Assembly (NCBI GenBank): GCA_001443005.1
Contig: LEKQ01000003.1
Location: 1-56,406 of the forward strand
Origin: a bacterium GBS-1
Lineage (GTDB): Bacteria; Synergistota; GBS-1
DNA length: 56,406 bases
Direction: 5' to 3'
In this document: positions 48,891 to 56,406 of the stretch, piece by piece
Layout: the number at the start of each line of letters is the position of its first letter
How positions within the stretch are numbered: the stretch's first letter is position 1
Program-made: the position numbers and the translations under genes
The notes under the pieces: generated by a model
Databases searched by the model: none
The model's input: the letters and a program-made list of their open reading frames with translations, nothing else
Told to the model about the DNA's origin: nothing

Positions 48891-49477
48891 TGAATTTGGA
48901 GGAGAGGGTTAAACTCCTTCGCGAGGAGATACTAAAAGAGGCCGAGCTTGAAAGAAGGAAGCTCTGGGACGAGTTTGAGAAGAGAAAGGAAGATGATTGG
49001 GAAAAATCTAGGCTTAAGGCGGAAAAGGAAGCGATAAAGATGCTTGAGGAGGTCCAGATAAAAGCGAAGGACCTTGTCTCAAAAGAGGTAGCTAACGCCA
49101 TGTTCAACGCAAGGCGAATAATACTCGAGGAGAGGGATGCCATACTTCAGGAAGCACTTGAAAGAGCGAAGGAAGAAATATTTAAGATAGTTGAGAAAAG
49201 AAGCGAGTACAGGGAAAGACTTAAGAGACTGCTTGAGGAGTGTGTGGAATACTTAGGAGGAAGCTTCCACGTAGCTGTAAACCCGAACGATATGGAATTG
49301 ATAAGAGACCTCATTTCTGAGATGAAGTTAAATTTAACAGTTCAGCCCGATTATAAGATAATAGGCGGGTTAAAGGCCTGGGAGGGCAAAAGGGCTATAG
49401 ATAATACCCTTGAGGGAAGATGGGAGAGAAAAAAGAGAGAGATCCAGATGGAGGTGCTTAAGGAGCTCTTCGAATAG
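48890..49477 (+). CDS. ntpE: V/A-type ATPase subunit E
   Basis: A ~195-residue peripheral-stalk subunit. The N-terminal ~105 residues form a long, highly charged helix suited to a coiled coil (KLLREEILKEAELERRKLWDEF and onward). The C-terminal part (about 125-195) is the globular domain with HVAVNPNDMELIRDLI and GGLKAWEGKRAIDNTLEGRW. In other V/A-ATPases E pairs with subunit G/H, for which no gene is visible here. The ATG at 48890 overlaps the subunit F stop (TGATG); an in-frame TTG at 48896 has better spacing from AAGGAG and is possible. Confidence 0.9.
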   Translation: MNLEERVKLLREEILKEAELERRKLWDEFEKRKEDDWEKSRLKAEKEAIKMLEEVQIKAKDLVSKEVANAMFNARRIILEERDAILQEALERAKEEIFKIVEKRSEYRERLKRLLEECVEYLGGSFHVAVNPNDMELIRDLISEMKLNLTVQPDYKIIGGLKAWEGKRAIDNTLEGRWERKKREIQMEVLKELFE

Positions 49478-49479
49478 CT

Positions 49480-51288
49480 ATGGAAAGGCTAATAGGCTAC
49501 GTAAAGTGGATAAGCGGACCTGTCGTTAAGATCAAGGCTACAGAAGATATAAGGATGCTCGAAATGGTTAAGGTAGGGAGACTTGGGCTCATAGGAGAGG
49601 TTATCTCAACGAGTGAAAGCGAAGCCGTGATTCAGGTATATGAGGAAACCGAAGGGCTAAGGCTTCAGGAGGAAGTAATAGGAATGGGAAGACCCCTTTC
49701 GGTGGCCCTCGGTCCGGGCCTTTTAGGAAACATCTTCGATGGAATAGGAAGACCCCTGATGGATATAAAGAACGAGCTAGGAGACTTCATTCTCAGGGGA
49801 GCCAACCCCTTCCCCCTCCCTTTGACCAAGGTTTGGCGCGTCAAGATGGAGATCAAAAAGGGGGATATCGTGAAACCGGGCGATATATTGGCTCGAATAA
49901 GGGAAACTCCCCTGGTCGAGCATAGGATAATGTGCCCACCCGATGTCAGCGGAACGGTGATTGAAGCTAAGGAGAGCGGAGATTACACCGTAGACACGGT
50001 TATAGCCAAAGTGAAGGATGACGATGGAAAGATGCATGAGATAAAGCTCTTTCACTACTGGCCGGTTAGAAAGCCAAGACCCATACTAGAGAGAACCCCC
50101 TTAGAAGAGCCCCTTTTAACCGGGCAGAGGGTCTTGGATCTGCTTTTTCCCATGGCTAAGGGAGGAACCGCCGCTATCCCCGGAGGCTTTGGAACGGGAA
50201 AGACCGTTACACAGCATCAGCTTGCAAAATGGGCGGATGCAGATGTGATAATTTACATAGGATGCGGTGAAAGGGGAAATGAGATGGCCGAAGTCCTCGA
50301 GGATTTCCCAAGGCTCAGAGACCCAAAAACCGGAGAATCCTTGATGGAGAGACTCATACTCATAGCGAACATATCAAACATGCCGGTTGCAGCAAGGGAA
50401 GCTTCCATATTCACGGGGATAACTATCGGGGAGTACTTTAGAGATATGGGCTACGATGTGGCCATAATGGCCGACTCAACATCAAGGTGGGCAGAGGCCT
50501 TAAGAGAGATAGCTGGAAGGCTTGAGGAAATGCCAGCTGAGGAAGGCTTTCCAGCGTACCTTCCCACACGACTAGCAGAATTCTACGAGAGAGCGGGAAG
50601 GGTTAAGACCCTAGGGGGGAGAAAGGGATCCATAAGCATAATTGGAGCGGTATCCCCGCCCGGTGGCGATTTCTCAGAACCTGTCACACAGCATACGCGA
50701 AGGTTTATAAGATGCTTCTGGGCGCTTGATAAGGAGCTGGCAAGCGCTCGCCACTTCCCATCCGTTAACTGGCTCAACAGCTACACCGAGTACTTCGAGG
50801 ACCTCAAACTATGGTTTAAACAAAACGTGGCAGAGGATTTTCAGAGCTTAAGGAACTGGACCATTAACCTCCTGCAAGAGGAAAGCAACCTTCAAAGAAT
50901 AGCTCAGCTTGTGGGGGTGGGAGTTCTGCCCGAACCTCAGAAGCTGATCCTACTTGTAGCGAAGATGATAAAGGAGGGGTTCTTAAGGCAAAACGCCTAC
51001 GACCCGATAGACACCTACTGCTCCTTAAGGAAAGGTTATCTCATACTTAAGCTGATGAGGATGTACTACGAAAGGGCCTTAAGTCTGATAAGAGAGGGCA
51101 TGCTAACTCAGAAAATAGAGGAGCTACCAATAACGTCTAAGATAATAAGGCTCTCTTTCAGCGTACCGGAGACCAAGATAGAGGATGAATTTGCCTTCTT
51201 AGCGGAGGAGCTTGACAGGGAATTCCGCGAGCTTGAAGCAAACTACAGGAAGGTCCTATCTTATAGGAGGAGGGAGCAATTTGCTTGA
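49480..51288 (+). CDS. ntpA: V/A-type ATPase catalytic subunit A
   Basis: A 602-residue catalytic subunit. The Walker A loop is GGFGTGKT at residues 235-242 followed by VTQHQLAKW, then CGERGNEM near 267, [14 protein letters not shown] near 331 and the [15 protein letters not shown] segment near 392. The non-homologous insert typical of A subunits (about 115-200) is present. It hydrolyses or makes ATP in the soluble V1/A1 head with subunit B. It begins 2 nt after subunit E stops and overlaps subunit B by 8 nt. The usual Pro in GPFGSGKT is Gly here, a small variation. Confidence 0.96.
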   Translation: MERLIGYVKWISGPVVKIKATEDIRMLEMVKVGRLGLIGEVISTSESEAVIQVYEETEGLRLQEEVIGMGRPLSVALGPGLLGNIFDGIGRPLMDIKNELGDFILRGANPFPLPLTKVWRVKMEIKKGDIVKPGDILARIRETPLVEHRIMCPPDVSGTVIEAKESGDYTVDTVIAKVKDDDGKMHEIKLFHYWPVRKPRPILERTPLEEPLLTGQRVLDLLFPMAKGGTAAIPGGFGTGKTVTQHQLAKWADADVIIYIGCGERGNEMAEVLEDFPRLRDPKTGESLMERLILIANISNMPVAAREASIFTGITIGEYFRDMGYDVAIMADSTSRWAEALREIAGRLEEMPAEEGFPAYLPTRLAEFYERAGRVKTLGGRKGSISIIGAVSPPGGDFSEPVTQHTRRFIRCFWALDKELASARHFPSVNWLNSYTEYFEDLKLWFKQNVAEDFQSLRNWTINLLQEESNLQRIAQLVGVGVLPEPQKLILLVAKMIKEGFLRQNAYDPIDTYCSLRKGYLILKLMRMYYERALSLIREGMLTQKIEELPITSKIIRLSFSVPETKIEDEFAFLAEELDREFRELEANYRKVLSYRRREQFA

Positions 51289-52654
51289 GTACGCTGGAGT
51301 AAAGAAGATAAGCGGCCCGCTTATCTTTATAGAATCCCTGCCCGAGCTCCTTTACGGTGAGGTCGTTGAAATATTCTCCCCTGACGGAGAGGAAAAGCTG
51401 GGCAAGGTCATAGAGCTGGGAGACGAGCTCGCCGTAATACAGGTCTTCGGGGAGACTGGAGGGTTAAGCCCCTCACGAACGCGAATAAGGCTCTCCAACG
51501 ATACCTTTAAAATAGGCGTATCTAGGGACGTCATAGGAAGGATCTTCAACGGTATGGGGAGGCCTATAGATGGAGGGCCTGAGATAGTCGCAGAGGAGTT
51601 CTTAGACGTGAATGGGTTCGCCATAAACCCTGTCTCAAGAAGCTACCCGCGAGACTTCATCCAGACGGGCATATCAGCTATAGATGTAACCATGACGGTG
51701 GTAAGGGGTCAGAAGTTACCAATATTTTCGGGAAGCGGCTTACCCCATAACGAGCTTGCCGTTCAGATAGCGCGTCAGGCCAAGATATACGACAGAGACT
51801 TCGCTATAGTATTTGCTGCAATGGGAGTAAAACACGACATAGCAAGGTACTTTATAGAAAGCTTTGAGAAAAGCGGTGCCCTAAGGAAGTCTGTGGTCTT
51901 CCTTAACTTGGCAAACGATCCAGTTATAGAAAGGCTAATAACTCCGAGGTGCGCTCTAACTATTGCCGAGTATCTTGCCTTCGGTATGGGAATGCATGTG
52001 CTTGTGATCTTAACTGATATGACCAACTACTGTGAGGCCCTAAGAGAGTTATCCTCTCGAAGGGGGGAGATACCAGGAAGGAAGGGATACCCCGGATATA
52101 TGTACAGTGACTTAGCATCGATATACGAAAGGGCCGGCAAGATAAGGGATAGAGATGGCTCAATAACCCAGATACCGATCCTCTCCATGCCAGAGGATGA
52201 TATAGCCCACCCTATACCTGACCTAACCGGCTATATAACCGAGGGGCAGATAGTTTTAAGTAGGGAGCTTTACAGAAAGGGTATATATCCGCCGATAAAC
52301 ATACTTCCGTCTCTTTCAAGGCTCATGAAAAGTGGGATAGGAGAAGGAAAAACGAGAAAGGATCACCCTCACCTATCTGATCAACTTTATGCGGCCTATT
52401 CCCACGCCGTATGGGTTAGAAACCTAGCCGCCATAGTTGGAGAAGAGGAGCTCTCTCAAAAGGAGAGGCTATACTTAAAGTTCGCAGATAGTTTCGAAAC
52501 GCGCTTTATGAGACAGGGGTTCGAGGAGGAAAGAAGCATAGAGGAAAGCCTCGATATCGGCTGGGAGGTCCTAACCACCTTACCGGAAGAGGAGCTGCAC
52601 AGGGTAACGATGGAGGAGATAGAGGAGTTCTATAGGAGGTTTAGGAGAGCTTGA
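51281..52654 (+). CDS. ntpB: V/A-type ATPase regulatory subunit B
   Basis: A ~457-residue non-catalytic head subunit. It has [15 protein letters not shown] at the N-terminus, [14 protein letters not shown] near 95, the degenerate P-loop [22 protein letters not shown] near 150 (no functional Walker A), and the [42 protein letters not shown] stretch near 245-290. I start it at the TTG at 51281, 4-8 nt after AGGAGGAGGGAG, which overlaps the subunit A stop by 8 nt; the longer frame from 51212 reads through the end of subunit A. Subunit D follows with a TTGA overlap. Confidence 0.95.
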   Translation: MLEYAGVKKISGPLIFIESLPELLYGEVVEIFSPDGEEKLGKVIELGDELAVIQVFGETGGLSPSRTRIRLSNDTFKIGVSRDVIGRIFNGMGRPIDGGPEIVAEEFLDVNGFAINPVSRSYPRDFIQTGISAIDVTMTVVRGQKLPIFSGSGLPHNELAVQIARQAKIYDRDFAIVFAAMGVKHDIARYFIESFEKSGALRKSVVFLNLANDPVIERLITPRCALTIAEYLAFGMGMHVLVILTDMTNYCEALRELSSRRGEIPGRKGYPGYMYSDLASIYERAGKIRDRDGSITQIPILSMPEDDIAHPIPDLTGYITEGQIVLSRELYRKGIYPPINILPSLSRLMKSGIGEGKTRKDHPHLSDQLYAAYSHAVWVRNLAAIVGEEELSQKERLYLKFADSFETRFMRQGFEEERSIEESLDIGWEVLTTLPEEELHRVTMEEIEEFYRRFRRA

Positions 52655-53271
52655 AAGTGGAGCTAACGAAAAGCGGCTTGCTAAGAGTGAAAGAACTCCT
52701 CTCCTTAGCAAGACAAGGATATAAGCTCATGGATCAGAAAAGAAGCATCCTGATATCCGAGCTGGTGAAATATATAGAACCTGCTAAGGAGTTTCAAGCG
52801 AGAATCCTTGAGGAGTTTGAGAGAGCTTATCGCGTCCTCACCTTAGCCTCGATTCTCCTCGGAATGGAAACGATAGAGGAGATAGCCTTAGGGGCTCCAG
52901 AGGAGATAGATATAGAATCGGCTGAAAGAAGCGTACTAGGGGTCTCCCTACCCATATTGGCCTTAAAGGAAAAGGACTTAGATAGCGAAAAGTTCTCCCC
53001 CTTTTACAGCGTTTACAGAACTAACATGGCCTTAGACAGAGCAGTTTTCGAGTTCAGGAAGCTCCTTAAGACAACGATCGCCCTGGCTGAGCTTGAAACC
53101 ACCATCTACAGGCTGGCGAGGGAGATAAAGGTGACGCAGAAAAGGGCAAACGCTTTAGAGCAAGTTATAATCCCTGAGCTTGAGAGGTCAAAGAAGGAAA
53201 TAGAAAGCCACCTTGAGGAAAGAGAGAGGGATGAGTTCTTCAAGCTAAAGAGGATAAGGAAAGCTCGCTAA
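52651..53271 (+). CDS. ntpD: V/A-type ATPase subunit D
   Basis: A 206-residue rotor-axle subunit built of two long helices. The N-terminal [29 protein letters not shown] and the C-terminal [55 protein letters not shown] are characteristic. Its TTG start overlaps the subunit B stop (TTGA), behind AGGAGGTTTAGGAGAG. It is the last gene of the ATPase operon and overlaps the converging pcm gene by 4 bp. No further ATPase gene follows. Confidence 0.94.
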   Translation: MKVELTKSGLLRVKELLSLARQGYKLMDQKRSILISELVKYIEPAKEFQARILEEFERAYRVLTLASILLGMETIEEIALGAPEEIDIESAERSVLGVSLPILALKEKDLDSEKFSPFYSVYRTNMALDRAVFEFRKLLKTTIALAELETTIYRLAREIKVTQKRANALEQVIIPELERSKKEIESHLEERERDEFFKLKRIRKAR

Positions 53272-53927
53272 TCCCAGCCCTCCTTCCCTTTTAGGGGAAC
53301 GAAAACGCAACCCCCGAAATCCTGACCTTCGAGGCTACCATCTTCCTTCTTAACGTATCTATGCAGACTCTGAAAGAACCTATCGCCGATGGGGATAACT
53401 ATCCTTCCCCCAACCTTAAGCTGATCTATAAGTGGTTTAGGGAGCTTAGGAGCGGCGGCGGTGACTATTATAGCATCGTAGGGAGCGTGCTCCTCCCAAC
53501 CTAAGCTGCCATCTCCGACCTTTATGTGTACGTTCTTATAACCCAAATCCTCGAGCCTCTTTTTAGCTTTCTTCGCTAAAGACTCGATCCTCTCAACGGA
53601 GAAGACCTCCTTCGCGAGCTCAGCTAAAATGGCTGTCTGATAACCTGAACCCGTCCCTATTTCCAGCACCTTCTCATCTCCCTTTAACTCAAGCAAGCTC
53701 GTCATCAAGGCAACTATATAAGGCTGGGAGATGGTTTGTCCCTCTCCTATGGATACAGGGTGGTCATCGTAGGCCTCATCAAGGTAAGCCTCTGGAACAA
53801 AAAGATGGCGAGGAACCTTACGTATCACCTCGAGGACCCTCTTATCCCTGACCCCCCGCGACTCTATCTGCTCTTTTACCATCCTCTCTCTTAAGATATC
53901 CCAGGTAGAAGCCCTCTCTTCTCCCAT
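53268..53927 (-). CDS. pcm: Protein-L-isoaspartate O-methyltransferase
   Basis: A 219-residue SAM-dependent repair enzyme that methylates isoaspartyl residues formed as proteins age, useful in thermophiles. Motifs are [38 protein letters not shown] near 38-75, the SAM site [18 protein letters not shown] near 85, and [32 protein letters not shown] near 152. It lies just downstream of tRNA-Arg on the same strand and may be cotranscribed with it. Its last codon overlaps subunit D of the ATPase by 4 bp in convergent orientation. Confidence 0.94.
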   Translation of the reverse strand: MGEERASTWDILRERMVKEQIESRGVRDKRVLEVIRKVPRHLFVPEAYLDEAYDDHPVSIGEGQTISQPYIVALMTSLLELKGDEKVLEIGTGSGYQTAILAELAKEVFSVERIESLAKKAKKRLEDLGYKNVHIKVGDGSLGWEEHAPYDAIIVTAAAPKLPKPLIDQLKVGGRIVIPIGDRFFQSLHRYVKKEDGSLEGQDFGGCVFVPLKGKEGWD

Positions 53928-53952
53928 AGCTTGAAGCCCCCAAAATTAAAAA

Positions 53953-54029
53953 TGGCGCGGTTGGCGGGACTCGAACCCGCAGCCTCCGGCTTAGGAGGCC
54001 AGCGCTCTGTCCTCTTGAGCTACAACCGC
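53953..54029 (-). tRNA. tRNA-Arg (anticodon CCT)
   Basis: A complete cloverleaf of 77 nt: acceptor GCGGTTG/CAACCGC, discriminator G, and an encoded CCA. The anticodon stem is CTGGC/GCCGG with loop CTCCTAA, giving anticodon CCT (53993-53995). The T arm is GCGGG-TTCGAGT-CCCGC. It reads AGG, by eye the favoured arginine codon of the chromosomal genes here. Confidence 0.96.
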
Positions 54030-54045
54030 ACCACCATCCAAGCTA

Positions 54046-54074
54046 ATATTATCAAAAAAGGCTTCCAAATGCAA
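54046..54074 (-). promoter_or_regulatory. Promoter of tRNA-Arg
   Basis: On the minus strand, -35 TTGCAT (54069-54074) and -10 TAATAT (54046-54051) are 17 bp apart. Transcription would start near 54039, about 10 nt before the mature tRNA. Confidence 0.7.
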
Positions 54075-54083
54075 TAGGCCGAC

Positions 54084-54593
54084 TCAAGTTAGTTCAAGAA
54101 GGAACCCCCTCTCTTTAAGCCTACTCTTAACCCTCTCTATCCTATCTTTACTAACAGCCTTTATCGTATGAAGGTGTATACCCTCTGAGAGGGTAAGAAG
54201 AGGCCTGGCTCCAAAGCTTTTCATCCTCATTAGGAACTTTGTTAAATCCGCCTTGTTTCTTATGTCAAGGTTTCCCCTTATCTCACCGTATATAGGATGC
54301 TCAACTATAACATCGGCAACTATACACCCCTCATCTACTATTAAGGATATCTCTTCCTCTATCTCATCCTCGCCATGCTTAACCGCTATCATCTCCTCAA
54401 CCATCTCACCCTTATCAAGAACATAACCTTTTGGAGTCGCCAATATCTTCTCCCCCTTAGACCTCAAGATAGCTATAACCTTAACTACGGTCTGCCTGCT
54501 TACCTCCAACTTAAGCGCGATATCACTACCCTTTATCGGGTCCGGATAAACCTCCTCGAGTATATCCAAGACCTTCCTCTCTAAGGGCCCCAT
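54084..54593 (-). CDS. niaR: NiaR-type niacin-responsive repressor (HTH + 3H domain)
   Basis: A 169-residue regulator. Residues ~4-55 form a BirA-like winged helix (LEVSRQTVVKVIAILRSKG). The rest is a 3H domain named for its three conserved His segments: His73 in VKHGEDEIEE, His99 in VEHPIYGE, and His140/His142 in EGIHLHT. His73, Glu81, His140 and His142 match the metal ligands of the Thermotoga NiaR structure as I recall it. NiaR represses NAD synthesis and niacin transport genes when nicotinic acid is plentiful. It overlaps the symporter gene by 68 nt, the longest same-strand overlap in the window, tying the two together. Confidence 0.88.
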   Translation of the reverse strand: MGPLERKVLDILEEVYPDPIKGSDIALKLEVSRQTVVKVIAILRSKGEKILATPKGYVLDKGEMVEEMIAVKHGEDEIEEEISLIVDEGCIVADVIVEHPIYGEIRGNLDIRNKADLTKFLMRMKSFGARPLLTLSEGIHLHTIKAVSKDRIERVKSRLKERGFLLELT

Positions 54594-56013
54594 CCTTTAA
54601 TCTCTCCCTTCTTTTTAGGGGGAATATCAAGCTAAAGAGCACGAATATACCACTTGATATTATAATGCTCCATATGCCCGGCATCAAACCCATCGGATTA
54701 ATCTTGAACGCGAAAAGCACACCCGTTATAAAAGCTCCCAAAACAATGCTCCAAAAGGCACCTCGCTCGCTTGACCTCTTCCAGTAGAAGGCACCTATTA
54801 TTGCGGGTACCAAGCTTAGGAGCCCTGCCGATGAGGAAACTGAAAGCAAAACTATCATAGAAGGCCTCATATAGGCGAAAATCAAAACGGCGCCTGTCAA
54901 CAGAAATAGCGATAGCTTACCTATGAGAATTTGCTTATCTTCGGGAAGCTTCCCAAAGAGGTCTTTGCTAACCATGGACGACAGGGTCAAAAGCACAGAA
55001 TCGATGGTGGATATGGCGGCGGAAACAACCCCTATCATCACGAGTATAGCGATGAAGGGGGGAACGATGGGAAGGGAAAGAAGCGTAGGTGTAGCCAAAT
55101 CTGGCCTATCCAAAGATGGGATAAGGGCCCTTGCAGCGAACCCCCAGAGGATAACGATGATGGTATAGAAAAAACCGAAGATAAGAAAACCCCAAAGCAT
55201 GTTCCTCAAACTTTTTAAGCTACGCGGCACAAAGAGCCTTTGGCTAACCTGAGGGTTAGATATGGAGAAGAAAAACCATGGAACGGTGAGCCCTAAGAAG
55301 GTTGAAAGCTTAAAGAAGCCCGGCCCGGGAACGCAAAGATACTGCGAATAGTTACTTTCAAGAATCCCGAAGAACTCACCAAAACCACCAAACCCTTTAT
55401 AGACGATGAAAAGCAAAGCAACTAACGACGAGATGAACATCAGCCCCGCCTGAAAGGCATCCGTCCAAGCCACGGAGCGCATACCACCCGTGAAGGACCA
55501 AACTATGGCCACAGTAGCAGCTATGACTATCCCTAGACTAAAGGGGATAACCCCCTTGCTCATCACATCGAGGGAATAACCTATACCCATAAGCTGAACC
55601 GCTGAGTACGGAACGAGAAATATGATGCAAACCAAGGCAAAGGCAAAGGCGACTCTCTCGCTTCCGTAAATCCTTCCCAGCATCTCAGCGGGAGATATAA
55701 CGCCATACCTTTTCCCGAATTCCCAGAACTTAGGGCCAAACCAAACTATAAGAACAAGCCCAGCGAGATAGGTTAGCTCAAAACCAAGGCTTCCAACCCC
55801 ACCAGTGTAGGTTAACCCCGCAAGCCCTATCATCATGAAGGCACTATAGGTGGTGGCGCTGTAGGTTAAAGCTGATAGAACCCCCCCTAGCGTCCTTCTC
55901 GCTAAGAAAAACTCCTCAAGGTCGCTCATACTCTTTCCCCTCTTAGCTACGAAGGCAAGAATGGTTCCAACGAAAAGATAAAGGAAAATGGCAAAGATCA
56001 CCCAAAACCTCAT
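54526..56013 (-). CDS. Sodium:solute symporter (SSS family, PanF-like)
   Basis: A 495-residue symporter with about 13 membrane helices. The family segments EEFFLARRTLGGVLSALTYSATTYSAFMMIGLAG (near 33-66), YGVISPAEMLGRIYGSERV (near 103), and the signature SFTGGMRSVAWTDAFQAGLMF (near 172) are present. It resembles the pantothenate-permease branch. It starts with an ATGA overlap after a small membrane protein, as PanF-type carriers often do, and its tail overlaps niaR by 68 nt. This linkage suggests it imports niacin or a related vitamin rather than pantothenate; that is inference. Confidence 0.88.
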   Translation of the reverse strand: MRFWVIFAIFLYLFVGTILAFVAKRGKSMSDLEEFFLARRTLGGVLSALTYSATTYSAFMMIGLAGLTYTGGVGSLGFELTYLAGLVLIVWFGPKFWEFGKRYGVISPAEMLGRIYGSERVAFAFALVCIIFLVPYSAVQLMGIGYSLDVMSKGVIPFSLGIVIAATVAIVWSFTGGMRSVAWTDAFQAGLMFISSLVALLFIVYKGFGGFGEFFGILESNYSQYLCVPGPGFFKLSTFLGLTVPWFFFSISNPQVSQRLFVPRSLKSLRNMLWGFLIFGFFYTIIVILWGFAARALIPSLDRPDLATPTLLSLPIVPPFIAILVMIGVVSAAISTIDSVLLTLSSMVSKDLFGKLPEDKQILIGKLSLFLLTGAVLIFAYMRPSMIVLLSVSSSAGLLSLVPAIIGAFYWKRSSERGAFWSIVLGAFITGVLFAFKINPMGLMPGIWSIIISSGIFVLFSLIFPLKRRERLKDGALREEGLGYTRGGLSGPDKG

Positions 56014-56183
56014 CTTTCCTCACCCCACCTGCGCGTCATGAAGAATATTGAAGCCACCGCTATAGCTCCCCAAACCGTCCAAAAGATGAAGGCCCCCGTT
56101 ATTCTGCCATAGTCGGATAAGACCCCATAGGGGATAGCTACATCAAGAAAAAGAAGAAAGAGAAACCAAAGCAACCCCTTCAT
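56010..56183 (-). CDS. Small two-helix membrane protein, symporter partner
   Basis: A ~57-residue protein with two hydrophobic helices (about residues 3-20 and 28-50) and a basic C-terminus MTRRWGEER. Small proteins of this shape (for example DUF997/YhdT or DUF3311 types) are commonly encoded just before sodium:solute symporters, and here the stop overlaps the symporter start (ATGA). I choose the ATG at 56183, 8 nt after AAGGGG; ATG 56186 and GTG 56189/56192 are alternatives. Which small family it belongs to is not certain. Confidence 0.75.
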   Translation of the reverse strand: MKGLLWFLFLLFLDVAIPYGVLSDYGRITGAFIFWTVWGAIAVASIFFMTRRWGEER

Positions 56184-56207
56184 CATCACCACCCCTTTTT
56201 GAGGCCT

Positions 56208-56236
56208 ATTTTACAGTAATTAACAGCAAATGTCAA
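56208..56236 (-). promoter_or_regulatory. Promoter of the symporter-niaR operon, with overlapping palindrome
   Basis: On the minus strand, a perfect -35 TTGACA (56231-56236) and -10 TAAAAT (56208-56213) are 17 bp apart. The spacer contains an imperfect palindrome, TTTGCTGTTAATTACTG running into TAAA, which is well placed for a repressor; NiaR itself is the obvious candidate. Confidence 0.8.
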
Positions 56237-56254
56237 GCTATGTAAAAGGAGTGG

Positions 56255-56300
56255 TCAGAAAAGAAGGGGTGTCTCCCCTAGTTCTAGGGGGACACCCCTT
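56255..56300 (-). terminator. Terminator after the glutamate dehydrogenase gene
   Basis: AAGGGGTGTC-CCCCTA and TAGGGG-GACACCCCTT pair over 16 bp with one bulge and a 4-nt loop (56264-56300). On the minus strand TTCTTTTCTG follows. It lies 25 nt after the gene's stop; a smaller AGAGG/CCTCT hairpin lies between. Confidence 0.8.
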
Positions 56301-56325
56301 AAGAGGTCAAGCTCCTCTTTTTCGC

Positions 56326-56406
56326 CTATGGCCATATACCCCTAAGCTTCATAGCCTCAGCTACTCTGCTTATCGCAAGAACAAAGGCAGCGGTCCTCAA
56401 ATCTCC
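56326..56406 (-). CDS. C-terminal end of a Glu/Leu/Phe/Val dehydrogenase (partial)
   Basis: The last 26 codons of a gene that enters from the right edge and stops at TAG 56326-56328. It reads GDLRTAAFVLAISRVAEAMK and ends RGIWP. This matches the closing helix of NAD(P)-dependent glutamate dehydrogenases, where DxRTAAYxxAIxRVAxAMxxRG is a conserved ending. Glutamate dehydrogenase fits an amino-acid-fermenting lifestyle. Only the tail is visible, so the exact family member and cofactor cannot be given. A strong terminator follows. Confidence 0.8.
   Translation of the reverse strand, partial: GDLRTAAFVLAISRVAEAMKLRGIWP

Noticed and set aside
54084-54593. Biotin ligase/BirA regulator as identity of the HTH protein.
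   Set aside because: The DNA-binding part is BirA-like, but the rest is a 3H domain with its conserved His residues and no ligase motif.

Overview
The window is bacterial chromosome, most likely from an anaerobic thermophile. Arginine is written mostly AGG/AGA and isoleucine often ATA, genes are packed with many 1-70 nt overlaps, start codons are often TTG or GTG, and there is a bacterial V/A-type rotary ATPase, a TRAP transporter, a tungsten/molybdenum-style MoaD/E1 pair and a fused shikimate kinase-dehydroquinate synthase of the kind known from Thermotoga. The phylum cannot be fixed from the sequence; Synergistota, Thermotogota or a related deep-branching group would fit.

Layout. 1-6.4 kb: a BREX phage-defence island on the minus strand, transcribed brxL-brxA-brxB-brxC, cut by the left edge. 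Its base and codon use differ from the rest. 6.7-11.3 kb: hydroxyacid dehydrogenase, copper chaperone, copper ATPase and PaaK-like ligase, all coupled. 11.4-15.6 kb: a large exported protein of unknown function with a nucleotidyltransferase-like motif, and a UbiB-family kinase. 15.7-18.9 kb: argG-argH-yjfB behind an arginine T-box leader. 18.9-20.2 kb: lysA, divergent from argG. 20.2-26.9 kb: a sugar-acid uptake and oxidation operon (two MDR dehydrogenases, SDR, IclR regulator, TRAP transporter) with a promoter and a likely operator. 27.0-28.6 kb: two TSUP-family exporters. 28.6-33.0 kb: CBS protein, cation antiporter, Lrp ligand-binding domain, DtxR/FeoA regulator and FeoB. 33.0-39.8 kb: exported alkaline phosphatase, YibE/F membrane protein and an ABC importer. 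39.7-41.3 kb: DJ-1/PfpI protein and MoaD-E1 pair. 41.2-46.2 kb: aroF-aroA-aroC-aroKB on the minus strand. 46.2-53.3 kb: V/A-ATPase operon I-K-F-E-A-B-D. 53.3-56.4 kb: pcm, tRNA-Arg(CCT), NiaR with a sodium:solute symporter and its small partner, and the end of a glutamate dehydrogenase gene.

The most striking find is the leader of the aro operon. A near-consensus promoter is followed by a 19-codon peptide containing one Trp, three Tyr and three Phe codons in a row. Then come a perfect 18-bp antiterminator and an overlapping terminator with seven Us. This is a ribosome-mediated attenuator that senses all three aromatic amino acids. The DAHP synthase it controls lacks an obvious N-terminal allosteric domain, so the leader may replace enzyme feedback control. 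A second RNA switch, an Arg T-box with a probable CGG specifier, controls argGH. Other points of interest are the brxL-first BREX order, the exported nucleotidyltransferase-like protein, a V-ATPase operon without subunit C or G/H, a FeoB with an altered G4 motif, and a NiaR-linked symporter that may carry niacin.
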